Assembly: GCA_963922205.1 (NCBI GenBank) | Contig: CAWUHX010000028.1 | Location: 868,001 to 932,000, forward strand | From: Romanomermis culicivorax | Lineage: Eukaryota; Nematoda; Enoplea; Mermithida; Mermithidae | Reading direction: 5' to 3' | Length of the DNA: 64,000 nt | Part shown: piece after piece, positions 31,849 through 44,011 of the stretch | How the letters are laid out: each line of letters begins with the position of its first letter | Numbering within the stretch: the first letter of the stretch is position 1 | Notes under the pieces: model-generated | What the model was told of the DNA's origin: nothing | The model's database searches: none | What the model saw: the letters and a program-made list of their open reading frames with translations, nothing else | Program-made: the position numbers and the translations under genes

Positions 31849-33207
31849 CAGGGTTGGCAAAAACCAAACTTTTGAAATTTCGACATTTTGGTTTTTTGGT
31901 TTTTTAGTGGTTTTTTAATGGTTTTTTTGGTTTTTCTATGGTTTTTAGTGGTTTTTTCTGGTTTAATTCTTTAAAATGTTTGGTACATCGAAATAACTAT
32001 GTAAAATACTGCTGGAAGCTCCCTGTATCATCTAAGACTAGTCAGGTAGCCTTAAAACGGCAGCTAGAAGTATTAATCTTATCCGAAGTTTCATTATTTT
32101 ATGCTATACGAAATCCCTATTATAGCAATAGAAATACGGTAATAGCGGGCACATGAGAAAGGAACGATGAGTGAAGAACATAAGAAAAGTAAGAATGGAA
32201 CAGAGCATGCGATATGTAAGGGGCAAATTCAAGGAAAAGAAGAAAAATTATAAATAAAGAGAAATATAAAATACGCAATGTATATAATCAAAACTCATAA
32301 AAAATCAACCACAGAATTGTATCAATGCATCACATATATATATATACATAATGCGCAGGAAAGCTGAAATGACACAACTTTTAAGTATACCATTTTCGAT
32401 AAGAGGGTTTTAACTTGATAGATTATTACATATGTTATTAATATTACAAACTGCAGTAGAAAGTCACACATAGACATTTCAGATGTTTCCAAATTTTTTC
32501 TTTTCAAACCTGTCTGTAACTACAGCAAATCGGTCTTTACTATCCTCGCTTGCATGATCGACACATTTTTTTGTAAGATTTTTTTCTACCTAGTAGTGAC
32601 GTCAAGTCACATAAAAATGAGCCAATCAAAAGCTTTTCTCTTTGTTAGCCTACAGTATGCTTAACTGATCTGTACAAAATTTCATTATTGTTCTCTCATT
32701 TATATTTTGAAATTTCGAGCTAAGAAAATTAAAAAGCTTACCGTAACAATGAATTCAGGATTATTATACTCAATCATATTTTGTAAAATATTAATTATAT
32801 GGATCGATGGATGTCACCCCGCATGGTCAGAGTACACTCTACAAAAGATTTAGCGTCCAACTTTTTTGTGAGCAAATTATAGCAAACTCCTCATGTACTA
32901 AATGTGTGCTTGCAAGATGGATACAAAGGAAAGGATATCGATTGATTAATATCAAATCTTTTGTGTGCGAAATGTATCATAAAAATACGAAATTTTTCTA
33001 CTTTGTAGTGAAGTCAATTGAACTAAATTGATTGTTTTGTTAATTTAGATAGACACCAATACATGCCTAGAAGATCTACTAATGTGAAAAAACAGTTTCC
33101 CAATGATTTTGGAAAAAAACCAAAAAACCAGAGATTTTCCAATTTTTTGGTTTTTTTAAAAAACCAAAAAAACCAAAAACCAAAAAACCAAAGCCTTGCC
33201 AACCCTG
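31849..33207 (+). mobile_element. hAT-like element, copy A (1.36 kb)
   Basis: Ends CAGGGTTGGCAAAAACCAAA and CCTTGCCAACCCTG are inverted repeats, with TTTTGGTTTTTTGG-type runs just inside both ends. The flanking 8-mers AAGTTTGC and ATGGTTGC agree at 6 of 8 positions. The interior matches copy B (33798-35151) almost throughout but has no transposase frame that I recognise. Confidence 0.85.
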
Positions 33208-33217
33208 ATGGTTGCCC

Positions 33218-33410
33218 ATCATACCTGTAAGACCTCCGACCAGTTTGGGGGGGGGGGTAGAAAAAAGTCGAAATTTTTCCCCAAAAAGGCCAAAAAACAT
33301 ACACTTTTTTGCAAATTTTTTTAATTTTTTCCAAACTGGGGGTAAATGATTTTGGGTACAGGGTTGGCCAAGTTGGGGGGGGGGAGGGTTGGGAACCCAA
33401 TTTTCTGAGT
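33218..33410 (+). repeat. G-tract element (family D)
   Basis: CATACCTGTAAGACCTCCGA, CCAGTTTGGGGGGGGG, CCAAACTGGGGGTAAATGA and GGTTGGCCAAGTTGGGGGGG. It follows directly after hAT-like copy A. Confidence 0.75.
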
Positions 33411-33567
33411 TTTGGAGAGAAAATGAAAAGATTAATATGACTGTGTTCGGCGCGTAAATTTTTTGGCTAAATTTTATAAGTCGGTTCCCCCGGCTTTCAG
33501 CCTAATTATTGTATATGACTTGTTTGTTAATTTTGAGCATGGATTTCTGTGACTAGTGAGTAGACAT

Positions 33568-33789
33568 ATATTTTTCCTTTAAAATTTTCCTTAGGCTTAG
33601 GCTTAGGGTACAGCAGCTGCGCCCTTCGGGCTGTTGAAGATTCTGTTGAGGCTCTCCCAAATGAAGTTGTTAGTTAAAATAGTATCAAGGGTCTTAAAGG
33701 AATATAGTGTTTATACTTTCTGGTGAAATTGTGTAGTAGTAAACGCATCAAGTCCATGGTGGACCAGGTTCGATTCTTGTAGTAGGTAG
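33568..33789 (+). repeat. Dispersed repeat with tRNA-like B box
   Basis: The first ~100 bp (TTTTTCCTTTAAAATTTTCC, TTAGGCTTAGGCTTAGGGTA, CAGCAGCTGCGCCC) recur at 27927-28020. Near the 3' end, GGTTCGATTCT at 33769 resembles an RNA polymerase III B box, with an inexact A-box-like stretch upstream. A tRNA-derived SINE is possible. A functional tRNA is not supported because no cloverleaf closes. Confidence 0.4.
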
Positions 33790-33797
33790 GATTTTTC

Positions 33798-35151
33798 CAG
33801 GGTTAGCAAAAACCAAACATTTGAAATTTCAACTTTTTGGTTTTTTGGTTTTTTAGTGGTTTTTTTATGGTTTTTTAATGGTTTTTTTGGTTTTTCTATG
33901 GTTTTTTAGTGGTTTTTTTCTGGTTTAATTCTTTAGTATGTTTGGTACATCAAAATAATTATGTAAAAAACTGCTAGAAGCTCTCTGTATCACCTAAGAC
34001 TAGTTAGGGAGCCTTAAAATGGCAGCTAGAAGTATTAATCTTATCGGAAGTGTCATTATTTTATGCTATAGGAAATCCCTATTATAGCAATAGAAATACA
34101 GTAATAGTGAGTACATAAGAAAGGAACCATTAGTGAAGAACATAAGAAAAGTAAAAATGGAACAGAGCATGCGATATGTAAGGGGCGAATTCAAGGAAAA
34201 GAAGAAAAATTACAAATAAAGAGAAATATACCATACACAATGTAAGTAATCAAAACTCAAAAGAAATCAATTACAGAATTGTTTCAATGCATCACATTAT
34301 ATACATATGCACAGAAAAGTTGAAATGACACAATACCGTTTTCGATAAGAGGGTTTTAAATTGATAGATTACTACATATGTTATTGATATTACGAATATA
34401 GTTGAAGGTCACACATAGACATTTCAGATGTTTCCAAATTTTTGCTTTTCAAACCTGTCTGCGAGCTGTAACTAAAGCAAATGGGTCTTATTATATATAC
34501 TATTCTCGCTTGCATGATAGATATACATATTTTTGCACAATTTTTTCTACTTAGTAGCGACGTCAAGTCACATAAAAATGAGCCACTTAAAAGCTCTTCT
34601 CTTTGTTAACCTACAGTATGCTTAACTGATCTGTATAAAACTTTATTTTTGTGGTATCATTTATATTTTGAAATTTCGAGCTAAGAAAATTGAAAAGCTT
34701 ACCGTTACAATAAATTCAGAATATTAAACTCAATCATATTTTATAACATTTTGATGATGATATGGATCAATGGATGTCACCCCGTATGGTCGAAGTACAC
34801 TCCACGAAAGATTTAGCATCTACTTTTTTGTGAGCAAATTATAGCAAAGTTATCTCATGTACTAAATGTGTGCTTGCAAGATGGATACAAAGGATATCGA
34901 TTGATTTATATTACATCTTTTGAGTACGAAATGTATCATAAAAATACGACTTTTTTCTACTTTGTAGTGAAGTCAATTCAACTAATTTAATTGTTTTGTT
35001 GATTTAGATAGACACCTATACATGTCTAGAAGATCGACTAATGTGAAAAAACGGTTTTCCAATGATTTTGGAAAAAAACCAAAAAACCAGAGATTTTCCA
35101 ATTTTTTGGTTTTTTTAAAAAACCAAAAAAACCAAAGCCTTGCCAACCCTG
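33798..35151 (+). mobile_element. hAT-like element, copy B (1.35 kb)
   Basis: Ends CAGGGTTAGCAAAAACCAAA and GCCTTGCCAACCCTG. Perfect 8-bp duplication GATTTTTC at 33790-33797 and 35152-35159. The interior follows copy A block by block (for example CAAGATGGATACAAAGG, GATAAGAGGGTTTTAA, GCATGCGATATGTAAGGGGC) with small indels, in the same orientation. No intact coding frame. Confidence 0.93.
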
Positions 35152-35159
35152 GATTTTTC

Positions 35160-36019
35160 TGTAATGACAAGGACTAGAGATGTGTGCAGAATTTATGCAA
35201 ATGAGTTCCTGAATGCCATGAGCGCCTGGATTTTCGGACTAACCTGATGAATATAACAATATTTCCTACTCGATTTCCCGAACTCGAACGATTTCTGTCT
35301 GAACAGTGTATTCATATTGTTGCAGCAAACTTTATAGGCTGTCAATGATTGATGAATAAAAAGAAATTCTGAATATTCTTCATCATTCAGTCAGATTCGA
35401 ATTTAAAACTGAAATTCTTACTTTCTGTTTGATTGATTCAAATAGAAAAATCGATATCATTAGTGCAATGTTTTGACCGAAAATTCACACAATTTTCTAC
35501 TTTATTTCCTCTAGTCTTTACATTGTTACTTAGATATTCTTAGTCGAAGATAGAATCAATTTGATCATCAATTCTAAAGCCTAAATTTTCACAGCATTGG
35601 ATTTATTTTTGAGTCGCCGCGAACTATTTTCTTGCACAGTTTTTTCTTATCTCACTGACATGATTAGCTGAAAAAAGGTTAGGCTGGGCACGATTTTTAC
35701 AACAAATTAATCCGGTTAAACGTAGCTTTAATTAGGTATATTTTTATCAAACTTTTGGCCTAAAATCTTTCCGCAGTTTTCAGTATATGTTTTTAGTAGA
35801 AATTTTTTTTTGTGCTACTGGCACAATTTTTTCGGTCTCATATGCCAATTGGCACAAATTTCCGTGCACAAAAAAAATGCTGTTTGGGGCGCTATTTTCT
35901 TCGCCAAATCGCTGCTTTTGGCAAAAAAAGTTTGGGCTCTTTCGCACAATGGCGAAAAAAATTAGGGATTTCTTAGTCGTAAAAGTGCATTCTGCTGCAC
36001 TTTAGATAGAAGCAGGGTT
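35160..36019. other. No recognised feature
   Basis: AT-rich sequence with no coding-like exon. The open frame at 35787-36005 is low in complexity and unsupported. Confidence 0.4.
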
Positions 36020-36560
36020 TTTTTGCTAACAGCAACCGATTTTCGGGTTGTGCAACCAAATTATTTCAAGTTGCACATTGCAACTTGAAGCCTGACTGCC
36101 CTTCTGACCAGGTTATAGGCTTTTCTGTCCGGAGTTCTCCAATGCTTCGCGCCGGGTTTCAATTCATTTATAATTTTTTAGATTATTCTAGTGTGCGGTT
36201 AGAAAATACCATTCTATTTAGTGCTTATAGGTTCTAACTATCAACATATTTTATGTATAGATGTTTGATCCGCTATTGTTTTTTGACGAATTTGATGAAA
36301 ACTAACATTTTTCTCGGTCATTTTCCCAAATTTTTTTTGCGATCTTCATAAAAATTCTGACTTTCCTCCTGTGATTAAAACATTTAAAGTGTAAGGCAGT
36401 GCTAGAAATTCTTGCCGGTTGAAAGATCCAAATTCTTGGTCGCTTGCCTAGTTTTTTAATTTTAGTTTGTCCGACTGAAAATTCATTAAATTCACTGAGA
36501 AATCAAATCTTCTGTCTGTGAAACAAAGGCTGGAAAGATTCATTTTCCAGCGTTTTAGAA
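36020..36560 (+). repeat. Hairpin-bearing dispersed repeat, copy 1
   Basis: Aligns in order with 40400-40950: TTTTTGCTAACAGCAACC-like start, CTGTCCGGAG, the CTTCGCGCCGG hairpin remnant at 36143-36155, GTGTGCGGTTAGAAAATACC against TGTGCGGTTGGAAAATGTCG, TGTTTGATCCG against TGTTTGACCTT, and AATTTTAGTTTGTCCGACTG against AATTTTAGTTTGCCTGATTG. Confidence 0.65.
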
Positions 36561-37152
36561 TATAAAAATTCAGAAATTCAGAAACTATAGTCTAGTCAAA
36601 CTAATCTTTTCGTTTTCTCTTCAATACTCAGAAGATGGGGTTTTAAAAGCCTAAAACCGACGCGCTTCGAATGAAATACTGGAAAACTATAGCTTTTGAT
36701 GGTTTTTCCGATTGAATTAAGCTAATTTATTGATTTTAGAGTGCGTAAAAAAAATTTATCTGTGCAACCAAAATTTTCCTCCAAGTTGCGCATTGCAACC
36801 TGGCCTGTACAAAAAAACTTGATTAGAAGCACTTTTCTTTTCTTCGCCGGCCTTTTCTCCAAAGAGGGAACGGAACATGGGGTCAATTCAAAATCACCGT
36901 TTTTTCCTCGAAGATTTTTTCCACATGAGAACCAAACCCAAAATTTTTTTCCTCATTTTCCAAAAATTTTCCTTATTTTTAAAAACGTTTGTAATGTGGC
37001 TACCACCGTTTTTTTCTTCAAATGGGGCCTTTCGAGGAAAGAAATTTGGAAACGAGGAAAAAAATTTTGGGTATGGTTCTCATTGTGGAAAAAATTTGGG
37101 AGAATTCATTACCGAAAGATGTGTTTTGGTGGATTTTAAAAAATCAAAATTT

Positions 37153-37663
37153 CACAATTTTCCGGCGTTTCGCGCCGGTCATGGGGATAATATAATCACT
37201 ATTTCCTATCAGGCTCGGCCGTTAGTATATCTGCTAATTAATGTTCAACAGTTTATATCAATCAAGTTAGCTCGTTTCATTTTCTAATCGTTATCAGTAT
37301 TTCGCCGAAAATGGAGGTTTTTCGTCAATTCTCTCAATTTTTTCTCTCGATGTCGTGTCGATGCTTGGAATTTTTCAAGCGTTTGCGACATGAACTTTTG
37401 CGTTTATTGAAAATGGAAATTGAAGACATCATTCTAGACTGTAATTTTGGAACTTCTGTTCACGAGTATCTGTTGGAGAGATTTATTTTCCAGCGTTTCA
37501 GAATATAAAGACTTGGAAATTTTTCCGGCGCTTCGCGCCGGAACGGGGAACAAATTACACTCCATCAGTTTAATTTTAATTTATTTCTAAACGTTGTTTA
37601 AGTTCATTTTCCAGCGTTTTAGAAAGTGAAAATCGAAAATTTTTTCCGGCGCTTCGCGGCGGG
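37153..37663 (+). repeat. Three GC hairpins CCGGCGCTTCGCGCCGG in AT-rich DNA
   Basis: At 37162-37178, 37526-37542 and 37646-37662 the same short hairpin (7-bp stem, 3-base loop, the last with one stem change) follows an A/T run AAATTTTTCC. The last two are each preceded by TTTTCCAGCGTTT(C/T)AGAA. Further copies or remnants are at 36143, 40556, 41016 and 59894. Confidence 0.7.
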
Positions 37664-38758
37664 GCTAAGAAGTAAATAGAATTTTATAATTCTAATTGGA
37701 ACCATAAAAATGTTAGTAGCTGGTCAATTCGTGAGAACTCTATCGTTAACATGCTTTCTCTGCTCCTGTAGAACACCAATATATTCTTCATCAGCTCATT
37801 TTGACTATTCTAATCAGAATTTTCTGATTTTTTTCCGCACTTATGGAGTTTAGGAGGTACGGAATTTTTTTCCAAAATTGCATATTTTTGACTAAAATGA
37901 TGACGCTGATTACCAATATGTTAGTAGTTTTCCATGAAATCGAATAATTCAACTGCAAACAGGGTGTCTATCACAATTTTTTTGCAAAATTTGCATATTT
38001 GTGACTTTAGTTATGAGCAAATCGATGACGCTGATTACGAATATGCCAGTAGTATTGCTTGCAAGCAAACATATTGATCAAAAACATGAACAATGAGATT
38101 GCATTTTTATCAATGTTACAGTTTATTGCGTACAAAATAGTTTACACTTTACACAATACACAATAGTCAATAATTAACTTTGAGTCAGGCAGTGTGTATT
38201 ATTTAGACGCTTTTCTTGTTAACTTTAATATGGCCAATATTATTTGTGCATTTTCCGGTCTTTCGGGTCAAAAATTTATATTTGGTCGCGGTAATATCCT
38301 GAAGCACATCAAAATGCTTGAGTATGCTTGTTGTGTGGGTTAGTAAGTTTATCCTCTACTGGCGGCCCACACATAATGGAGCTGGGGAGGTATCTGTTAC
38401 GCTGGCTGATTAGCATAAGACGGTATATAAAGGACGAAAAGAAGACGATAAGAGACGAATGAATAGTTGGCCAAAGGCCCAACTATTTATACTGGAAAAA
38501 GACGCTCACATAAAATTAACATAGCCGCGGTGGGCGAAAAACAACATAACAAAATAGTGGACCCAATTTGCATGCCCCAAAAACTACATGCACGTGCATC
38601 ATTCAAACACATCAATGCCCCTAAAACGCATGAAAAAGCATCCGTAGCAACATTATAAACGTTTTTAATAATGTGGAAAATTTTTGAAAAATGGGAAAAA
38701 ATTTTGGATCCGGTTCTCACGTGGAAAAAATCTTCAAGAAAAAAAGGTGATGGCTGCG
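37664..38758. other. No recognised gene
   Basis: Contains two related stretches about 120 bp apart (GATGACGCTGATTACCAATATG at 37900 and GATGACGCTGATTACGAATATG at 38029, each a short direct repeat) but no coding exon and no complete element boundary. Confidence 0.4.
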
Positions 38759-38965
38759 GACATACCTGTAAGAGGTACGACCAGTTGGGGGAATAAGTCC
38801 GAAATTTGGGGAATACGGGTCGCAATATTTCCAGCATTTTTTGGGGGGGGGGGGGGTCGAAAAATTTCTTAAATTTTCCCAAAAAGCCAAAAAAAGGTAC
38901 TTTCAGAATTTGGGGAGGTTGGGTATAGGGTTGATCAAGTTGGGGCCACCCCAATTACCGGTATG
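38759..38965 (+). repeat. G-tract element (family D), near-complete
   Basis: Runs from CATACCTGTAAGAGGTACGA to CCCCAATTACCGGTATG. The inverted ends CATACCTGTAA and TTACCGGTATG, with one mismatch, define this family. A run of 14 G is at 38838-38851. Confidence 0.8.
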
Positions 38966-40399
38966 CTATTTTTTAATGTATTTTAGGAGCATACCCAAGA
39001 ATTTTTATGTCACAAACCTGCACTCCGCGCCGGAATTCTATCCATAAATTTTGGTGTTTCGCCCAAATACATGAAACATCATTGACTTCAAGCCGATATT
39101 CTAGCTGGTTAGCTGATTGAGAAACTCACACATTATTTAAGTCTGAACGTCATTGGGCCGGAAAAATCAAATTTTAAATCATGAAATAAATGCTGAAAAT
39201 ATCAATCTTCCAACATTTTAGAGTCTTGGTATCCGAAAATTTGAGAGAGAATGATTCAAATGCAGTCTACGCCTCTCCATTTTGGCTAAGAAAAATCAAA
39301 AGACTGGCTAAAGTAACTTGTTCGTCTCCCTGCGCTGAAAAATTTTGATTTTAAATCCCTTAAACGCCGAAAAATTTAATTTTTCAGCACATTCTTCTGC
39401 AACTACCGATGATCGATTCGATCGTGATCTCTTCACCATTTAGTTGGCGAAAGAGGGCAAACATATTTCCTCCATTTTCGATCTAATATGTCTCGATTCA
39501 GTAATTTACCAATCATAATTATTTATCAAAAGAGATTGTTTTCAAACGATCTAAGGCATAAAAAGTGCGATTAGGTATTTTACTCCAGACTTGAATATTG
39601 GCAATCAGTGGCGGATCCAGAAATTTTTCTCAGGAGGGGCGGTGCTCAAAATTGAGTATTTTTCCAAAAACAATACAAAAATTTTTCAAATTTGTCCATT
39701 AGGTATACAAAAAAATGTATTTCAAAAGTTTGGGGGGGCGGCCGCACTAAAATCCGCACTTGTCGGTAATTCATTCCGGCTCTTAGCACCGGAAGAAAAT
39801 ATTAGAATTTTTCCGGTGCCATCTAGGTGGAAATCCGATAGCACGACTAGGCCAGTGGTGGAAATTGCCCAGTGCAAAAAATATCGGGCGGCGGAAATGA
39901 CCCGGTGGCGGGAATGATGCGGTGGAAAAATGACCCGGTAGCAAAAGTGACCAAGTAGCGGAAAGGACCTGGTACATGGTACATACACAACCTGGAAAAC
40001 ACAGGGAATTTTTTTCAGGTCGGGAAAACCTGGAAAACACAGGGAATTTTGTGTTGAAAAGTAGAGGAAAATCGTCAAATTTTTTCGCCGCGCTGCGGCG
40101 AGTTTTCTTATTCGACTATGCACATTGAAAGTGAAATTGCTTAAAATCATCTAGTATTTGAAATCGTTCTTTTTAGTTTTTCAACTTCAACTTTTAATTT
40201 AGCCTTTAAATTATTATGTCAAAGTCAACGTTTCAATCGGATTGTAAGGGTAATATTCGAGAAAACATTCAAACTCCTCATTTACACCAGAAAATTGGAG
40301 ACGAATCAACAAAATGTTTTCGGCTATATAAAGCATTCATATTTGCGAGCGAAAAAAAATCGAGTCTGGTCAGGGTTTTTTTAGGGCAATTAGGAGCCA
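38966..40399. other. No recognised gene
   Basis: Contains a short repetitive stretch at 39850-39970, where GTGGCGGAAATGACCCGG-type words recur four or five times, and another GC hairpin CGCCGCGCTGCGGCG at 40086-40100. No coding exon is supported. Confidence 0.4.
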
Positions 40400-40950
40400 T
40401 TGGCTTCTAAAAATTCTGATTGACTCCAAAAAATTTAGGGGCACAAGCCAACATGGCTTTTAAAAATTAGAGCCTAACGACCCTTTTGATTGGGTGAGTT
40501 TCCTGTCCGGAGATACATTATTATGCGTTTTTAAGAAAACATATCGAAAATTTTTCGGCGCTTCGCGCCGGATTTCAAATCGCTTATGATTCTTGTTATC
40601 ATTTCTGTTGTGCGGTTGGAAAATGTCGGCCTAGCTTACGCTGGCTTATAGCTTTTAAACATCAGCATGTTATGGATGAATGTTTGACCTTACATTGTTT
40701 TTTCACATATTTGACTGAAACCTAGATTTTTCTAGATTATTTCCACAAAATCGTTTTGTGATTCTTTAGAATTTTCGACTTTCGTGAAGATAACTTTTTG
40801 CATTTGGAAAATGATTAAGCGTGGGACAATAGCAGAGGTTCCTCTGTCTAAAAAAGTCATTCAATTTATTGCTGCTTGCCTAATTTTTGAATTTTAGTTT
40901 GCCTGATTGAAAACATGTTGGATTCACTGAAAAATTAGACTTTTCAGGCA
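40400..40950 (+). repeat. Hairpin-bearing dispersed repeat, copy 2
   Basis: Counterpart of 36020-36560. It carries an intact TCGGCGCTTCGCGCCGGA hairpin at 40555-40572. Confidence 0.65.
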
Positions 40951-41429
40951 GGAAATAGATATTAAAAATAGTCATTTTCCCACGATATACAATATCGAAA
41001 TCCAAATTTTTTCCGATGCTCTGCACCGCATTAATTGATGATATCCGGGTCCGAAGTAAAATATCTATCACACTTTTTTATGGTTTATACTTTGGTTTAT
41101 CTATATCATAAATAATTATGATTGGTAAATTACTGGCTCTTGATATACGAAAACGTTAGAAAAATGTTTTAACGCTTCCACAAATCAAATGGTGAAAAGA
41201 TCACGGTTGATCATCGGTAGCTGCATAAGAATGTGCTGAAAAATTAATTTTATGACGTTTTAGAGGCTTCGGAATCAAAATTTTTCATGTTGTCATGTGA
41301 CCACGTAGTTGAGGATAACTAGTGCCAATCCTTAACATTGGCTTATCCTTAACCATTGCCTATCTTTAACCATTGCCGGTCATTGGTTGTCACATGACCA
41401 CATGCACCTTCTATACGACTTTATGTGCC

Positions 41430-41910
41430 CAGACATATGAGCATGAATGCATCATGCTTAAAAAAACAACAGCAAAAAGTTTTATGCAAAAAAATATTTT
41501 TTGGAGCCATAAACTTGATATAACAAAGTTGTGAAATTTTGGTGGTTTTCGGGACTTTGGGCTCTGGTGTAATTTGATTGTTTCCATATTTCCTAAAAAG
41601 AAAAAAGTGTAATCTGAGGGACACCGGGTAGATGCATAAGGTGAAGTATTGAGCTCGAGGATTCTACACCTAATGTGGGGCATGCTATGCCCCAAAAAAG
41701 GCCCATTTTTGCATGTTTTTGGAGCACCACCGAGGACCATTTGCAGATAGAGGTCAATTGACCACATTCACCCCATGTTTGTACCTGTGCCCAAAATTAT
41801 GTAAAAACGTCAAACTTCTATCTCTCACCATTTTGGCTCCAGTGGTTGGTGGACGTGAACTTGGTGCATCTAAGTACATTACAGATTGACGGTATCGCGC
41901 CACCTATGTA
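41430..41910. repeat. Dispersed repeat, copy 2 of 2
   Basis: Diverged copy of 30775-31255 in the same orientation, ending near GACGGTATCGCGCCACCTAT, which matches GACGCTGTCGCGCCCCTTAT in copy 1. Its position outside any satellite shows that the block can move or duplicate independently. Confidence 0.7.
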
Positions 41911-42884
41911 TGTATGATTCAATTATATCAAAACACAGATATGTCACCAAGCGAATTTCTATGCTAGTTAGGTTTGCATCGTTGCACCTTTTTGTTACCG
42001 AAAATTTTTTCTGCATTTTGATATTCTGAGTCGCTGGAAGAACAATCTCTTGAAAATTATTTCGCTGGATAAAAATATAACTTTTTATTTAATTGTATCA
42101 TTTTTCATATTCGGACGAAATCCAAAAATCATGTCGAAAGCATGCAACTAAAATTCAGAAGTCGGATAAAAAATAAAAAATTTTGATTTTTCAACCGGCA
42201 AACTTCTTTTACTATCTCTCGATAATGGTTCAATCTTTTACCTCATACACAAAATTCATGTTCATGAAATTCAAAATTTTCACAGACTACGAAACGGTTC
42301 TGGGGAATAAATCGAAAGAATCTTGGATATCCGTTACTTCGAAGCAATATCATAGATAAACTGGTCTAATAACGAGATGAGAGATTCTAGGTGGTAAGAA
42401 CTATTGAATGACAAGTATTAAGTTGAGTAGGCATGCTAACGGTCGCGCCTGAGCTAGATTATAGCGAATGTTTTGACCTTCTAAAGTGCACCAGAGTGCA
42501 CCTTTCCGACTTGGACATCCCAAATTTTTTTCGCTAAAAACACCGATTTGGCAAAAAAACAGTGTAAACGGCCGCGCCTGATAGAGAACAATGACTAGTA
42601 TACCCATGACCGGCGCTAACCATATGGCGAGCCATATGTTTAGCAAATCTTGAGGGGGTCACCATATTGTCTTCTATATGACCAACGATTTCCGTGAGTG
42701 TTCATATGGCACACCCCCCAATTACGTGTATATGCTATGCCACGCGTCAATACACTGAATAAAAAATCACACGTCAGAGAATTGGAATTAAATAGATTTT
42801 TAGAGTTTTAAGGAATTATTTGAGCGACAGAAAGATAAATTGATGGCGAAAATGGGGAGTTGGATCTACAATATTTTAAGCTAA

Positions 42885-43091
42885 TTATGTTATAACAAAA
42901 TAGAAATCTGTACAAAGGCGTCGAAATTCGAGGAATTCAAGGTTAGATTTTTGGAGTTTAACTTGATAATCTAAAGGTTGCTTCCTACATATTCTCTTAG
43001 TAAAACGTCTCTGAAATTTTTCTAACAAGAGAATATCCCTTTTTGAACACGGATTCAAAACAGAAGTCCAAGATTGATCCAACATATACAT
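42885..43091 (-). pseudogene. Non-LTR retrotransposon fragment (reverse transcriptase C-terminal part)
   Basis: The minus strand encodes LDQSWTSVLNPCSKRDI, LLEKFQRRFTKRICRKQPL and LEFLEFRRLCTDF. The pattern (W-x-P...D-I-x-x-L-E-x-x-Q-R-R-x-T-K-x-I...L-x-x-L-E-x-R-R) is the region downstream of the reverse transcriptase core in CR1/Jockey-like LINEs. It is truncated at both ends and lies just upstream of the BLTP1 start. Confidence 0.8.
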
Positions 43092-43377
43092 CTATGTTTT
43101 GAATGCCTCCATTTTAAAATCACTCAAGTTTCAATTCAAGAATTTTAGTATTTGATTGGCCACATTTGACGTTTTTTTAAAAATATATCGACGGCGTGAT
43201 GACGACGATAATTTGTCTTCACATTCTTAATGTTTTATCTACTCGATTCTGCTTCTACAGAGGAATGAAATTTTCCAATTCGTAATCATACTGTCGACCT
43301 GATCATATTAAACTTTCGTTTGAGCGAAATTTGTTGGTTTTTAGTCAACTTTTTATAGGCGATTGTTCGTAGTCGAT

Positions 43378-44011
43378 ATGACTTTAAGCATTGGGGCTCA
43401 GTCCGGTCACGTGAACAGCTCGACGAATCCGTTCGACGATTTCAAATGGGATTTCAATTCTGCGCAACTATTCGGCGCCTTATTATGCGGAATTATATGG
43501 TGTACATTTCTGACATTTTATAATTCTCGATTCACAGGCTTTATCGTCACTCGCTTGGTCAACCGATTTTTGTTACCCAATCGAAAGGATTGCTACGTCA
43601 AATTCGGTTCTTTTTCATTTTCATCATTGAGCGGAAAAATAATGTTCCGAGAATTCATCTACGCCGATCATAATATGACCGTCCGCATACAAGACGGATT
43701 TTTTCATTTCCGTTTTTGGCTGCCGTATTCGGACGATCAATCGCCTCCGATTAAAAAATTTTCCAACGATCCGCGGCTGCTACCAGCATCAAAATGTCGC
43801 GTTTCGATGCACTTGAACGGCTTGGAAGTGCACGCTTATAACTGGTTGAGTAGATATGCGAGAATTTCCCGCCTATTCCATTTGGGCGGCTTTTCTTTAG
43901 AGGATTTGGATAAATTATTGGGAGAAGGTGGGCTTCCAACGGCTACACATTTCTTGGATCGTTACGAATTGAGAAAATTGATTCCCACCGTTCACTTGCA
44001 TGTCAGTTCAG
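43378..44011 (+). CDS. BLTP1: BLTP1 exon 1: ER anchor and groove start
   Basis: Starts MTLSIGAQSGHVNSS. Membrane helix at residues 31-47, then SFSFSSLSGKIMFREFIYAD. Ends LIPTVHLHVSS with donor GTCAGC. Confidence 0.93.

Noticed and set aside
31513..31907. Several overlapping proline- or glycine-rich frames on both strands
   Set aside because: They are produced by G/C runs of the family D element and recur wherever that element occurs (33023-33400, 38487-38954, 54833-55273).
33740..33790. Possible tRNA gene (GGTTCGATTCT)
   Set aside because: Only the B box is convincing. No acceptor stem or anticodon arm can be drawn, so it is noted only as a SINE-like repeat.
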